A stretch of DNA of 64,000 nucleotides, taken from NCBI GenBank assembly GCA_900755895.1, contig CAAEIG010000052.1, positions 51,480 to 115,479 of the forward strand, given 5' to 3'. Both the position numbers and the translations under genes were made by a program. Below are positions 41,625 through 50,879 of the stretch, piece after piece (positions within the stretch are counted from its first letter, which is position 1; every line of letters starts with the position of its first letter). Below the pieces are notes generated by a model that had not been told where the DNA came from, ran no database searches, and saw only the letters and a list, made by a program, of their open reading frames with translations. This DNA is from Clostridia bacterium. GTDB taxonomy: Bacteria; Bacillota; Clostridia; Oscillospirales; Acutalibacteraceae.

Positions 41625-42530
41625 ATGATAGGGCTTTGGGTTGCGGTGTTGGTGCTGGGACTTCTGACGGTAATGCTGGCCATCAAAGTGGTGCTGCTGC
41701 GAAAAAGTGCCCGGGTCCTCCGGCAAGAGTTGCTTCGGCGGCGGAATGAGGAAACCAATACCTTGCTCTCTCTTCCAAGCCGAGACCGGGAAATGCGACT
41801 GCTGACATCCACTCTCAACCAGGAGCTGCGCAGTCTCCGGCAGGACCGGCTAAGGTATCAGCAGGGAGACCGGGAACTCAAGGACGCTGTAGCCGGGATC
41901 TCCCACGACTTGCGCACTCCTCTCACCGCCATTTCCGGCTATTTGGAGCTGTTGAAATCCCAACAGCTGCCCCCTGATGCCACCCGGTACCTGGAACAGG
42001 TGGAAAGCCGCACCCAATCCATGAAGCGCCTGACAGAGGAGCTGTTCCAGTACTCGGTGGCGGCATCCACTGAGAAGCTGGAGCTTCAGCCTGTGGATCT
42101 GGGCCGCGCACTGGAAGAAACTCTTCTGGCCTTTTGCGGAGCCTTGGAAAGCCGGGGCATCACGCCGGAGATCCATTTGACAGAAAAGAAAGTGATCCGC
42201 TATCTAGACCCTGGGGCGCTGAACCGGGTGCTGGGGAATCTGCTCACCAACGCTCTAAAGTACAGCGCGGGAGATCTGTCCGTCTCTTTGGACGAATCAG
42301 GACGTATTGCCGTTTCAAACTCCGCCCCGCAACTGGATCCCATCACCACCGGCCGGCTGTTCGACCGGTTTTACACAGTGGAAGCTGCAAAAAACTCCAC
42401 CGGTCTGGGGCTGTCCATCGCCAAGGCTTTGACCGAGCGCATGGGCGGCAAGATCTGGGCGGAATTTTCCCAAGGCCATTTGACTCTTCTGGTGGAGTGG
42501 CAAAGCCCCACTTCACTTCTTGTCAACTGA
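41625..42530 (+). CDS. Sensor histidine kinase with a single N-terminal helix
   Basis: A 301-residue kinase with one membrane helix (residues 2-25) and almost no extracytoplasmic part. The dimerisation/phosphoacceptor helix has AGISHDLRTPLTAISG (His94), the N-box is VLGNLLTNALKYS and the G-box STGLGLSIAKAL. The absence of a sensing domain resembles intramembrane-sensing kinases, in which the partner transporter acts as the sensor. It shares the locus with the regulator at 38162 and the ABC genes between. Confidence 0.9.
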   Translation: MIGLWVAVLVLGLLTVMLAIKVVLLRKSARVLRQELLRRRNEETNTLLSLPSRDREMRLLTSTLNQELRSLRQDRLRYQQGDRELKDAVAGISHDLRTPLTAISGYLELLKSQQLPPDATRYLEQVESRTQSMKRLTEELFQYSVAASTEKLELQPVDLGRALEETLLAFCGALESRGITPEIHLTEKKVIRYLDPGALNRVLGNLLTNALKYSAGDLSVSLDESGRIAVSNSAPQLDPITTGRLFDRFYTVEAAKNSTGLGLSIAKALTERMGGKIWAEFSQGHLTLLVEWQSPTSLLVN

Positions 42531-42548
42531 GATTCGATATGCTATGAT
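42520..42548 (+). promoter_or_regulatory. Promoter of the 770-residue GH2 gene
   Basis: TTGTCA (42520-42525), 17 bases, TATGAT (42543-42548) with an extended TG at 42540. The -35 box overlaps the kinase's last codons. Confidence 0.68.
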
Positions 42549-42552
42549 GCAG

Positions 42553-42577
42553 GTGGACAGTCCTCGGGACTGTCCAC
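42553..42577 (+). repeat. Perfect 11-3-11 inverted repeat at the GH2 transcription start
   Basis: GTGGACAGTCC-TCG-GGACTGTCCAC begins about five bases after the -10 box. It could be a repressor operator or a 5' mRNA hairpin; it has no U-tract and is not a terminator for the kinase. Confidence 0.6.
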
Positions 42578-42603
42578 CATTTGAATTTGGGAGGAGTTAT
42601 TCT

Positions 42604-44916
42604 ATGAGAGAGATCTCTCTTTTGGACAAGGGGTGGAAATTCCACTTGGGGGACATTCCCCCCTCAGAGCCTGTATGGGGCTTTCTCAAGGCGGGGGCAC
42701 ACAATCAGTCCGGCGCAGCCAAGGCGCTGGATGACTCTCGCTGGAGGGAGGTACGGATTCCTCATGACTTTGTGATGGAACAGCCACCCACACCCCCTAT
42801 CCGTCCGGCAGGAACACCCCACTCCGCACCGGAGATGGATTATCTGGCGGACCTACATGTGCTGCACGGCTGCCGCGCCGGAAATGTGGCTTGGTATCGC
42901 AAACACCTGCAAGTAGACGCCCCTGGCAAACGGGTATACCTGCAATTTGACGGCGTATTCCGGGACAGCCAGCTGTTTGTAAATCAATTCTATGTGGGCA
43001 GTCACCTCAGCGGCTACACAGAGGCCTTCTACGACATCACCGACTTTCTGACACCCGGCCAGGACAATCTCATCGCCTTGCGAGTGGATGCTCGTGTGGG
43101 CGAGGGTTGGTACTATGAAGGCGGGGGAATTTACCGCCCGGTGTGGTTAATCGTTGAAGATCCGGTTTCCATCCAGCACCACGGCGTATGGGCAAAGGCA
43201 GAACTGGATCTGGAGCGGGACGAAGCCACACTCACCATTCGGACCACGGTGGAAAATCGCTCTGGTCAACCTACTGAGACCCAGGTAAGCCACTTACTCA
43301 AGGCACCTGATGGCACGGAGACCCCACTCCCCGAGAAAAAAGTAACGCTGAGCGGCTGGGATTCCCAAACCGTGGAACACACATTGGTGCTCTCTCACCC
43401 GCACCGTTGGGATTTAGACTCTCCACAGCTTTACACACTGGAAAGCCTGGTGGACGGCAAAGTGGACAGCTCCACAGAGTTCGGTATCAGACACATTCGC
43501 TTTGACAAGGATCGGGGATTCTTCCTCAACGGACGACACGTCAAACTCAAAGGTGTATGCTGCCACCAAGATCACGGAGGATTGGGTGTAGCAATCCCCG
43601 ATGGGATATGGGAATATCGCATCCGTAAGCTCAAGGAAATGGGCTGCAACGCCTATCGCTGCTCTCACCATCCCGCGTCTCCTGCGCTGCTGCAAGCATG
43701 TGATAAGCTGGGGATGTTGGTGATGGATGAAAACCGTCTGCTCTCCAGCTCCCAAGAAGATCTGGAGCAGCTTCGGCAGTTGGTGCTGTGCGGACGCAAT
43801 CATCCCAGTGTGATCCTCTGGTCCATCGGCAATGAGGAATCCCACATTCAGTTCACCCCTCAAGCCAGAAAAATCGCCGCCACAATGCGCAGCGTAATCC
43901 GCAGTCTGGACGATTCCCGCCCGGTGACTGCCGCAGTATGCATGTGGGAGGCTGGACATTGCAACGAAGTGGTCACAGACCCAGAAAAGCAAGGGATGTT
44001 GGCGCCTTCTGTGGACGTGTTTGGATTCAACTACTTTGCCGATGTCTGGGACGATTTTCACAGCCGCCATCCAGACTTGCCTTTGATCGTCACAGAAGAC
44101 AGCACATTCTCCGAAACCCGGGGATGCCGCCATACTCAGCCTGCATTGGGTCACCTTTGTGCCGCGGACAAGTCCCAAGGCAATTACCGAGCTGGAGAAC
44201 GCTCTTGGAAAGACGCTCAACGGGAGTATTTAGCTGGCACCTTTGTGTGGACCGGCTTTGACTATTACGGGGAACCTGCGCCCTATGCCTGGCCGGCAGT
44301 GTCCACCCAGTACGGCATTTTTGATCTGTGTGGTTTTCCCAAGGATTGCTACTACTATTACAAGTCCTGGTGGAGCCATGAGGATGTTCTCCACCTGGCA
44401 GGCGGAGAGGATGTGCTGTGGTGCTTCACCAACTGCCAGGAAGTGGAGCTGTGGAACGGCGAAGTCTGCCTGGGCAGGAAAGCTGTAGAGAAAAACAGCC
44501 TGTTAGAGTGGCCGGATATCTCCATGAACCAGGAGCTGACTGCTGTGGGATACCGAGATGGCAAAGAAGTGCTGCGCCGGAAGAGAATTCCCTGGGGCCC
44601 AGCCGAGGCACTGAAGGCGTGGGTGGACGGTTCCTTCGCGGAGCGTGACAGCAGCCGTACTGTGGTTATCAATGTTGCTTTGATGGATGCAGCCGGAAAT
44701 TTGGCAGAAGACGGGGACAACCGCATTTTTGTGACCCCATCTTCTCAAGCGGAACTCTTGGGCATGGCCAACGGGGATCCCTCCTGCCATGAAGCTCCCA
44801 AAGGCCTTTGTTACAGCGCTTTCCACGGGTTGATGCAAGTTGTGCTGCGAGTAACTGGACCAGCCACTTTAAAAATACACGCTGCTGGCATGAAAGAAGT
44901 AGAGGTATCCCTCTGA
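42604..44916 (+). CDS. GH2 beta-galactosidase-type glycosidase
   Basis: A 770-residue intracellular glycosidase from the ATG at 42604, with GGAGGAG nine bases upstream; the frame from 42520 is open but overlaps the promoter. N-terminal jelly-roll (to about 190), Ig-like domain (about 195-300), TIM barrel (HFDKDRG at 310; YRCSHHPASP; acid/base Glu in WSIGNEESHI; nucleophile region VTEDSTFSETRG), and C-terminal Ig/carbohydrate domains. The order matches the BgaB/DUF4982-type GH2 enzymes that act on galactosides or related sugars. Confidence 0.9.
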   Translation: MREISLLDKGWKFHLGDIPPSEPVWGFLKAGAHNQSGAAKALDDSRWREVRIPHDFVMEQPPTPPIRPAGTPHSAPEMDYLADLHVLHGCRAGNVAWYRKHLQVDAPGKRVYLQFDGVFRDSQLFVNQFYVGSHLSGYTEAFYDITDFLTPGQDNLIALRVDARVGEGWYYEGGGIYRPVWLIVEDPVSIQHHGVWAKAELDLERDEATLTIRTTVENRSGQPTETQVSHLLKAPDGTETPLPEKKVTLSGWDSQTVEHTLVLSHPHRWDLDSPQLYTLESLVDGKVDSSTEFGIRHIRFDKDRGFFLNGRHVKLKGVCCHQDHGGLGVAIPDGIWEYRIRKLKEMGCNAYRCSHHPASPALLQACDKLGMLVMDENRLLSSSQEDLEQLRQLVLCGRNHPSVILWSIGNEESHIQFTPQARKIAATMRSVIRSLDDSRPVTAAVCMWEAGHCNEVVTDPEKQGMLAPSVDVFGFNYFADVWDDFHSRHPDLPLIVTEDSTFSETRGCRHTQPALGHLCAADKSQGNYRAGERSWKDAQREYLAGTFVWTGFDYYGEPAPYAWPAVSTQYGIFDLCGFPKDCYYYYKSWWSHEDVLHLAGGEDVLWCFTNCQEVELWNGEVCLGRKAVEKNSLLEWPDISMNQELTAVGYRDGKEVLRRKRIPWGPAEALKAWVDGSFAERDSSRTVVINVALMDAAGNLAEDGDNRIFVTPSSQAELLGMANGDPSCHEAPKGLCYSAFHGLMQVVLRVTGPATLKIHAAGMKEVEVSL

Positions 44917-45027
44917 CTGTTGGGACACCAATGAAGACATTCTTATCAGATGAAAGAACGATATCATGTTTAGCGGTTTCACGAGAGTATGTCTGGTGAA
45001 AAATAAATGAGCCATACCATATCAAAC

Positions 45028-45065
45028 GAAAAGGGCTGTTGCAGATTTGCAACAGCCCTTTCTTT
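45028..45065. terminator. Bidirectional terminator between the GH2 and PfkB genes
   Basis: AAGGGCTGTTGCA and TGCAACAGCCCTT around GATT. The plus strand continues TTCTTTTT and the minus strand TTCGTTTG, so it is strongest for the GH2 gene and also closes the minus-strand sugar operon. Confidence 0.85.
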
Positions 45066-45094
45066 TTCCACAAGCTCCGGTATTTGGTGGAAAC

Positions 45095-46057
45095 TTACAC
45101 CTGAAGTTTTTTTCCATAGAATGCCACGCGTTGATCCAGCTCTTGATAGTTGATCTTTCCCGTGCGAAGAAACTCTTGTACCGTATCCCAATCCGGGATG
45201 GCAGCTCTACCACCAATCCGCGTACATTTGATACAAGCCGTCGCCGTGGCTAATGCTGCAGATTCTTTTGCCGACATTCCTCGAAGAAGACCAACCAGAA
45301 AAGCGCCATGGAACACATCTCCTGCACCTACAGTGTCCTGGACTGACACCGGGAAAGAAGGCAAAGAGAAATACCCTTCTTCCCTGCTATATCCCACACA
45401 ACCTTTTTCACCCAAGGTGAACACAACTACAGAGGGCCCCATGGCACAAACTGCTTTGATATTCTCCTCATAAGTGCCGTCGGAAAATAGACTTTGATAG
45501 AAAAATTCTGAACCCACAAAGACATCAATGCATCCCAAGTGATCCACAATCTCCTGGGAATATGTATCCCCATCCCAAAAAATTCTGGCTCCGGCTTTTA
45601 CGGCATGCTCCAGCGCTATTCGAGATACCGGCGTAATATGGGAAAGGTAGAACCATTGGCTATTTTCCAATAGTTCAAGATCCAACTCTTGAGGCTCCAA
45701 AGCTTGGGCCGTGCCGCTTCGATAAAGAAAACTGCGGCCGTCAGTTTCGTCATCGCTGAGCACGATGGAAAGGGAAGTACTCTTCCCCTCCCGAACATGC
45801 ATGCCCGAAACATCTATACCATGACGTTGAAAATCAGCTATGCAAAAGCGACCATACTCATCACTGCCAACCGCTCCCATCATCGCACATTTGGCACCTA
45901 ATCGAGCCGCTGCAACCATACCCGAGGAAACTTTTCCCCCTCCCTGCCAGCTTAATCCCCTGACATGGACTCCCTGATTAGAATGGGGCAAAGCGTCCAC
46001 ATTGACCAAGAAATCCACACAGGGCATCTCGTACCCAGCAATTTCAAATCTCTTCAA
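45095..46057 (-). CDS. PfkB-family carbohydrate kinase
   Basis: A 320-residue ribokinase-fold sugar kinase starting at a TTG with GGAGGG six bases upstream. The N-terminal substrate motif is GGGKVSSGMVAAARLGAK and the catalytic-base signature is DTVGAGDVFHGAFLVGLL. The class (fructokinase, 1-phosphofructokinase, tagatose kinase or others) cannot be fixed from motifs alone. It is the last gene of the LacI-controlled operon and precedes the aldolase in metabolic order, so a keto-hexose substrate is likely. Confidence 0.88.
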   Translation of the reverse strand: MKRFEIAGYEMPCVDFLVNVDALPHSNQGVHVRGLSWQGGGKVSSGMVAAARLGAKCAMMGAVGSDEYGRFCIADFQRHGIDVSGMHVREGKSTSLSIVLSDDETDGRSFLYRSGTAQALEPQELDLELLENSQWFYLSHITPVSRIALEHAVKAGARIFWDGDTYSQEIVDHLGCIDVFVGSEFFYQSLFSDGTYEENIKAVCAMGPSVVVFTLGEKGCVGYSREEGYFSLPSFPVSVQDTVGAGDVFHGAFLVGLLRGMSAKESAALATATACIKCTRIGGRAAIPDWDTVQEFLRTGKINYQELDQRVAFYGKKLQV

Positions 46058-46078
46058 CGGTATCCCTCCCCCAGAGAT

Positions 46079-46933
46079 TTAAAAGGAAAAACCATTGGGA
46101 TTGAGCAGTTTCATTTTGCTTCTGAGAAATTCCACCGCTTCTCCAGCAACATCCACCATCAAATTCATGAATTGACCATTGGGGGCATCTTTATCCACAC
46201 ACTCCGCTATACCGTGATAGCAGGCGCGGAAATACTCCGTGGCAATGTTGAATTTACTCATACCCAGACGAACACTCTCCTGCAACTGCACAGAAGGAAT
46301 ATCCGAGCATCCATGAAGAACCAAGGGAATTGGCAATGCTTTTCGCAGAGCCGCTATTCTGTCAAAATCCAGATTGGGTGTCTGCACGTATGCCCCGTGA
46401 GCATTTCCCACAGCGACTGCTAAAGAACCGCATCCTGTTCGCTCCACAAATTCCACCGCTTGATCCACATTGGTGTAGTGATCGGAATTGACAATATCAT
46501 CCAGATTGGCCCCGGATCCCACATGCCCCAGCTCTGCTTCCACATCCACACCAAAGACTGCGGACGCTTTGGTGACTGCAGCAGTCAATCGCACATTTTC
46601 TTCAAAGGGTAGGGCAGATCCATCCACCATCACCGAGGGGAACCCAGCACGAATGCCGCCCACGGCAATTTCATATCCTGCGGAGTGGTCCAAATGTACG
46701 CCAATGGGCACGTCGGATTCCTCTGCAAAATGTTTGGCAATATCCGCCACAAACTTCAGTGGGATATACTTTTCAAATCCCGGATAAAACTGGATGATCA
46801 CCGGCACGCGCTCCTGATTGGCCGCCTCCGCCACCCACTTTATTGTCTCATAATTGAACACATTCACAGCCGCCACACCATAATGGTTTTCTGTGGCATG
46901 CTGCAGCAACTCGTTTACTTTTACCAGAGGCAT
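46079..46933 (-). CDS. Class II ketose-bisphosphate aldolase
   Basis: A 284-residue zinc aldolase. PIGVHLDHSAGYEIA holds the zinc-binding and base residues, GSLAVAVGNAHGAYV the metal His stretch, and VLHGCSDIPS the phosphate loop. The size and motif spelling fit GatY/FbaA-type enzymes that cleave fructose- or tagatose-bisphosphate, or phosphate-free ketose phosphates. Placed between the aldo/keto reductase and the PfkB kinase, it is probably the last catabolic step of the operon. Confidence 0.92.
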   Translation of the reverse strand: MPLVKVNELLQHATENHYGVAAVNVFNYETIKWVAEAANQERVPVIIQFYPGFEKYIPLKFVADIAKHFAEESDVPIGVHLDHSAGYEIAVGGIRAGFPSVMVDGSALPFEENVRLTAAVTKASAVFGVDVEAELGHVGSGANLDDIVNSDHYTNVDQAVEFVERTGCGSLAVAVGNAHGAYVQTPNLDFDRIAALRKALPIPLVLHGCSDIPSVQLQESVRLGMSKFNIATEYFRACYHGIAECVDKDAPNGQFMNLMVDVAGEAVEFLRSKMKLLNPNGFSF

Positions 46934-46972
46934 ACCCTCTACAACTCCTTTCCAGATATCATATCATCCGAT

Positions 46973-47932
46973 TCAGTCCGCTGTGTTGGTATTGAAAAAC
47001 AAAGTATACTGGGGCAAGCTTTCCATGAACGTGCGGCTTGCCCGGTCAATGGTATCATAGTCCTCTTGCCTGAACTGCCATCCCACTGCCTGGAGATTCT
47101 CCTCCGCCTGTTTTCCGTTTTTGGCACCCACAATCGGCGCCGTAATCCCCGGCGTCTGCAAAAGCCAAGCAATTGCTCCCTGAGCGGGAGTTTTTCCGTA
47201 CTTTGCACTCACCTGGGAGAGCACTTCGGTCACTTGCAGACAACGAGGATAGTTCTCCGGTTGAAATAGCGCAGCTTTGGCGCGTCCGTCCGTAAACACT
47301 GTGTCCTTTTTAAACTTCCCAGTGAGCAGCCCCTGCGCCAGCGTGCTGTAGGGGATAACAGAAATATCATTTTCCAAACTAAAGCGCAGCAGTTCCTCGT
47401 CATAGCGCCACAGCAGGCTATAACACGGCTGAATGACATCCACCTGACCGTATTTCATAGCTTCCTGCATTTCTGCCAACGAAAAGTTAGAAAGTCCAAT
47501 CGCCCGGATTTTTCCCGCCTTTTTCAGCTCCATCATGGTGGTCATACGCTCTTCAATGGAAACTTCCTCCTCGGGAATGGGATAGTGTAGGAAATATACA
47601 TCCAAATAATCTGTCCCAAGACGCGCAAGACTGTTTTCACAGGCTTGTATCATCTTTTCTCGGGCCATTGAAGGCTTGAACACCTTGGAGATGAGGACTA
47701 CCTTGTCCCGGCCAATACGCCGGACCGCTTCCCCAACCACTCGCTCTGAGCGTCCTTGTCCATAGATCTCCGCAGTATCAAAGGTGTTAACCCCCTGATG
47801 ATACGAGGCCTCCAGTGCCTCCAACGAACTGACATCTTCCGTTGCTCCAAAGTAGTCTCCCCCCATTGCCCAACATCCTAGAATCAACTGGGAGACATAC
47901 ACGTCACTTTTTCCAAGCTTTTGATATTCCAT
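46973..47932 (-). CDS. Aldo/keto reductase
   Basis: A 319-residue NADPH-dependent AKR from the ATG at 47932 with AAAGGAG 10 bases upstream. The barrel motifs FDTAEIYGQGRSERVVGEA (Asp, Tyr of the tetrad) and VYFLHYPIPEEE, IGLSNFS and ITAPIVGAKNGKQAEENL (cofactor loop) are clear. It could reduce a keto-sugar intermediate or interconvert aldose and alditol. It lies after an intergenic hairpin that may limit its expression relative to the transporter. Confidence 0.92.
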   Translation of the reverse strand: MEYQKLGKSDVYVSQLILGCWAMGGDYFGATEDVSSLEALEASYHQGVNTFDTAEIYGQGRSERVVGEAVRRIGRDKVVLISKVFKPSMAREKMIQACENSLARLGTDYLDVYFLHYPIPEEEVSIEERMTTMMELKKAGKIRAIGLSNFSLAEMQEAMKYGQVDVIQPCYSLLWRYDEELLRFSLENDISVIPYSTLAQGLLTGKFKKDTVFTDGRAKAALFQPENYPRCLQVTEVLSQVSAKYGKTPAQGAIAWLLQTPGITAPIVGAKNGKQAEENLQAVGWQFRQEDYDTIDRASRTFMESLPQYTLFFNTNTAD

Positions 47933-47974
47933 TACAACCCATCTCCTTTGCAATTTCTCCCACTTCCGAATATG

Positions 47975-48025
47975 CAGAAAGCCCCATCAGTTAGTTACAA
48001 CCATGTACTTTCTAACTGATGGGGC
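47975..48025 (-). terminator. Intra-operon terminator or attenuator
   Basis: GCCCCATCAGTTAG and CTAACTGATGGGGC make a perfect 14-bp stem with a 17-base loop, followed by a short TTTCTG tail on the minus strand. It sits between the binding-protein and the aldo/keto reductase genes, so partial termination is likely. Confidence 0.65.
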
Positions 48026-48083
48026 CCTGCACATTTCAGGAGCGAACTATTACAACATTCTTATTTAAGACGGGAATCTTCCC

Positions 48084-49919
48084 TTATGCAGCGTTATAGC
48101 GGTCAATTGCTGCCTGCCAAATAGAAATCAGATCGGCAACACCGGCATTCTCCAGCTCAGTCTGGTAGCTCTGCCAGGATTCATCCGTAACGCCATTGAG
48201 CACCCAGTCCACCACATAGCGATCCACAATATCGGAAATCGTGGGCTGAATCTGGGACACGCGGGAGGATTCCTCCACAGTCAGCATGGTTCTGGGCAGC
48301 ACACTGTCTGCATACTCCTCTAACATTTCCTCTTTTCCATTGGTTTTTTGACCTTCCAGCAGAGGAACTGCATCGTAATCACAAACATCCTCATAATAGG
48401 AGTCCTTGATGATGAAAGAACCACGGCAAGGGGTAGTATTCTCACGTGCGGACTCTTTGCCATCGGCAAACTCGCCCTGGGGAAGAGCATTTCCGTTCTC
48501 ATCTCTGGGCTTAGTCAAGAAACCGTCCTCTTCCTCAACAAACACAGCTCCCACAGCGCCCCAGTTGGACGTGACCGCCAGCTTAGGATCAGAACTGATT
48601 GCTTCCACCATCAGACCGATCACATGGGGGAACTCACAGTTTGTGGTGATAGCGGTATTGGAAGAATCCTGCAGCTCAGAGTAGTTCAGCCGGAAACCAG
48701 TCTTGCCGTTTTCACCTTCCAAACGGGGCAGAGCCTCATACTGATTGCGCACCTCAATATTCGTGATAGATTCTTTGCCACCCCAGGTGCTGTAAGAACC
48801 TACTGTTGCGACATCCTGCTTCAGCAGGGAGTTCTCGAAAGCCAAGCTGGTATCCGCCTCAAAAGAACCGTTCCAGATCAAACCTTCGTTCCACAGCATA
48901 TTGAAGAACTCAGCGGTTTTCCGGAAAGCCTCATCGGTGGCAGAGAAGGCAACCTTGCCTTCCTCATTCAGATAGAGGTGGTCGGCATAGTTGTTGCCGC
49001 CACAATAGGAATCGGCCTGGCCAAAGCAACCAGTAAAGCGGTAGAACAAATCGTTGGATCCAAAGGTGTCATGGGCACCAAACTGCACAGCCAAGGGTGT
49101 TTCGTCCGCCTGACCATTGCCGTTGAGGTCACCGGCATCCCGGAACGCCTTCAAAACTTCCACATACTCATCCACAGTGGTGGGCATGTCCATGTTCACC
49201 TGCTCCAGCCAATCATTATTGATCACAAAGGGGCCAGGAGTGAGCACCAGACCTTCCATCTCTTCGATGTAGGGGAAGCCATAAATGTGTCCATCGGGAG
49301 CAGTAGCAATTTTGCGGTACTCCTCTTTGCTCTCCAGCAGTGCCTTATAGTTGGGCATGTAATTATCAATAATATCCTCCGTAGGCATGAACACACCCTG
49401 GTCCGCATACTGAACCACAAAGTTGCTGGACTGACCATCCACGAAGTTCCAGAAGCAGTCGGGCAGCTGATCGCCGCCTGCAGAAAGCGTCAGGTTGATC
49501 TTCTCTGCAACACCGTCATAGGGAACGTCCTGCCACTCAAACCGGATACCGGTGAGTTCCTCCCACTCTTTCACCATGGCAAGCTCGGTGACCGGACGGG
49601 TACGGCTGCCGGTGTAGTGGACAAACATGCTGATCTTCCCATACTTCTCCTCAAAGGCATCGGGATCGGGAATGATGGGCATGGTACCATCCAAATTGAT
49701 CAATCCCAGGCTGACAGCCTCTTTTTCCTGCTCGGTCAATCCAGGATACTTGGTCTCATCCACTTCTGCAACAGAAGAATTCTCTGTGCCAGCGGCAGAA
49801 TTCTCAGTTGTGCTGGATCCATCACCAGATGCAACAGAAGAACCTCCATTGCCGCCACAGCCGGCGAAGCTGACCAGCATGCACAGTGCCAGAGCTAGGG
49901 CTAAGAACCGTTTTTTCAT
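48084..49919 (-). CDS. ABC sugar-transporter substrate-binding lipoprotein
   Basis: A 611-residue extracellular solute-binding protein: lipobox SFAGC (Cys21), Ser/Gly-rich linker, then the long (about 550-residue) LplA-type fold with the DLNGNGQADETPLAVQFG calcium-like loop. Such large binding proteins accompany LplB/LplC permeases and bind oligosaccharides. Here it comes third in the transporter order, downstream of both permeases, which is unusual. Its ligand should be the substrate of the GH32-like hydrolases. Confidence 0.93.
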   Translation of the reverse strand: MKKRFLALALALCMLVSFAGCGGNGGSSVASGDGSSTTENSAAGTENSSVAEVDETKYPGLTEQEKEAVSLGLINLDGTMPIIPDPDAFEEKYGKISMFVHYTGSRTRPVTELAMVKEWEELTGIRFEWQDVPYDGVAEKINLTLSAGGDQLPDCFWNFVDGQSSNFVVQYADQGVFMPTEDIIDNYMPNYKALLESKEEYRKIATAPDGHIYGFPYIEEMEGLVLTPGPFVINNDWLEQVNMDMPTTVDEYVEVLKAFRDAGDLNGNGQADETPLAVQFGAHDTFGSNDLFYRFTGCFGQADSYCGGNNYADHLYLNEEGKVAFSATDEAFRKTAEFFNMLWNEGLIWNGSFEADTSLAFENSLLKQDVATVGSYSTWGGKESITNIEVRNQYEALPRLEGENGKTGFRLNYSELQDSSNTAITTNCEFPHVIGLMVEAISSDPKLAVTSNWGAVGAVFVEEEDGFLTKPRDENGNALPQGEFADGKESARENTTPCRGSFIIKDSYYEDVCDYDAVPLLEGQKTNGKEEMLEEYADSVLPRTMLTVEESSRVSQIQPTISDIVDRYVVDWVLNGVTDESWQSYQTELENAGVADLISIWQAAIDRYNAA

Positions 49920-49961
49920 TACAATTTCCTCCTTTTAGTAAAGGTTTTCTATCCTTCCTAC

Positions 49962-50867
49962 TTACCCCTTTACCGCGCCTACCATGACACCCTTTGCAAA
50001 GTACTTCTGCAAAAACGGGTACACAATAAGCAATGGCGCCGCGGCAAGTACGACGATACAATATTTCAGCTGCTCCGCAAGGCGTTGGCGCATGGCAATC
50101 TCCTCCGCACTGTTTGTGATGGAGTTGACCTGGTTTGACAACACCAAGTTGCGAAGCACCACCTGCAAGGGCATCTTCTCCTGCCCTGCCAGGAACATCA
50201 AAGGATTAAAGAAACTGTTCCAGAGTGCGGTGGCATAAAACAGACACATCACCGCAATGATTGTGGAAGACAAAGGCAACACAATTTTGAAAAAGAACAT
50301 GAAGTCACTGCATCCATCAATTCGCGCTGCTTCCAACATTTCCAGCGGAATACCCGTGTCGAAGAAAGAGCGACACACAATTAGGTTGTACACCGAGACT
50401 GCCACGGGCAATACCACTGCCCAAATGGTGTCATAGATGTTCAAATTCTGCACCACCAAATACAGCGGAACGATACCTCCATTAAAAAACATGGTGAAGG
50501 TGAACAGAAACATAATGACTCTACGTCCAGGCAAGTCCATGCGGGACAAAGCATAACCTGCAGGAATGGTACAGATGAGGGAGATTGCCGTGCCAACCAC
50601 TGTATACACCAGAGTATTCTGGTAACCGGTCCACAAAGGAGCATAGCTGAAAGCACGCTCATAACCCTTAAAGTAGGGCGCCTCAGGATAGAGCAGCAAC
50701 TTGCCCGTATTCACCACACTGGGATCGGTAATGGATGCCAAAAGCACATAGTACAGCGGATACACAATCACAATCACCACTAAGGTCATGATCACGCCGT
50801 TGACAATATTGAACATCCTATCCCCAGCGGATTGCCGAATGGGCCCTGTTTTTTTGATCTTTGTCAT
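49962..50867 (-). CDS. Carbohydrate ABC transporter permease (LplC/MalG-type)
   Basis: A 301-residue permease with six helices; the EAA loop is PLEMLEAARIDGCSDFMFFFKIVLPLS. The C-terminal YPFLQKYFAKGVMVGAVKG is typical of MalG-like permeases. It follows its partner by 12 bases. No ATPase gene is in the operon, so it must use a shared MsmX-type ATPase encoded elsewhere. Confidence 0.94.
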   Translation of the reverse strand: MTKIKKTGPIRQSAGDRMFNIVNGVIMTLVVIVIVYPLYYVLLASITDPSVVNTGKLLLYPEAPYFKGYERAFSYAPLWTGYQNTLVYTVVGTAISLICTIPAGYALSRMDLPGRRVIMFLFTFTMFFNGGIVPLYLVVQNLNIYDTIWAVVLPVAVSVYNLIVCRSFFDTGIPLEMLEAARIDGCSDFMFFFKIVLPLSSTIIAVMCLFYATALWNSFFNPLMFLAGQEKMPLQVVLRNLVLSNQVNSITNSAEEIAMRQRLAEQLKYCIVVLAAAPLLIVYPFLQKYFAKGVMVGAVKG

Positions 50868-50879
50868 ATTGAGCCCTCC

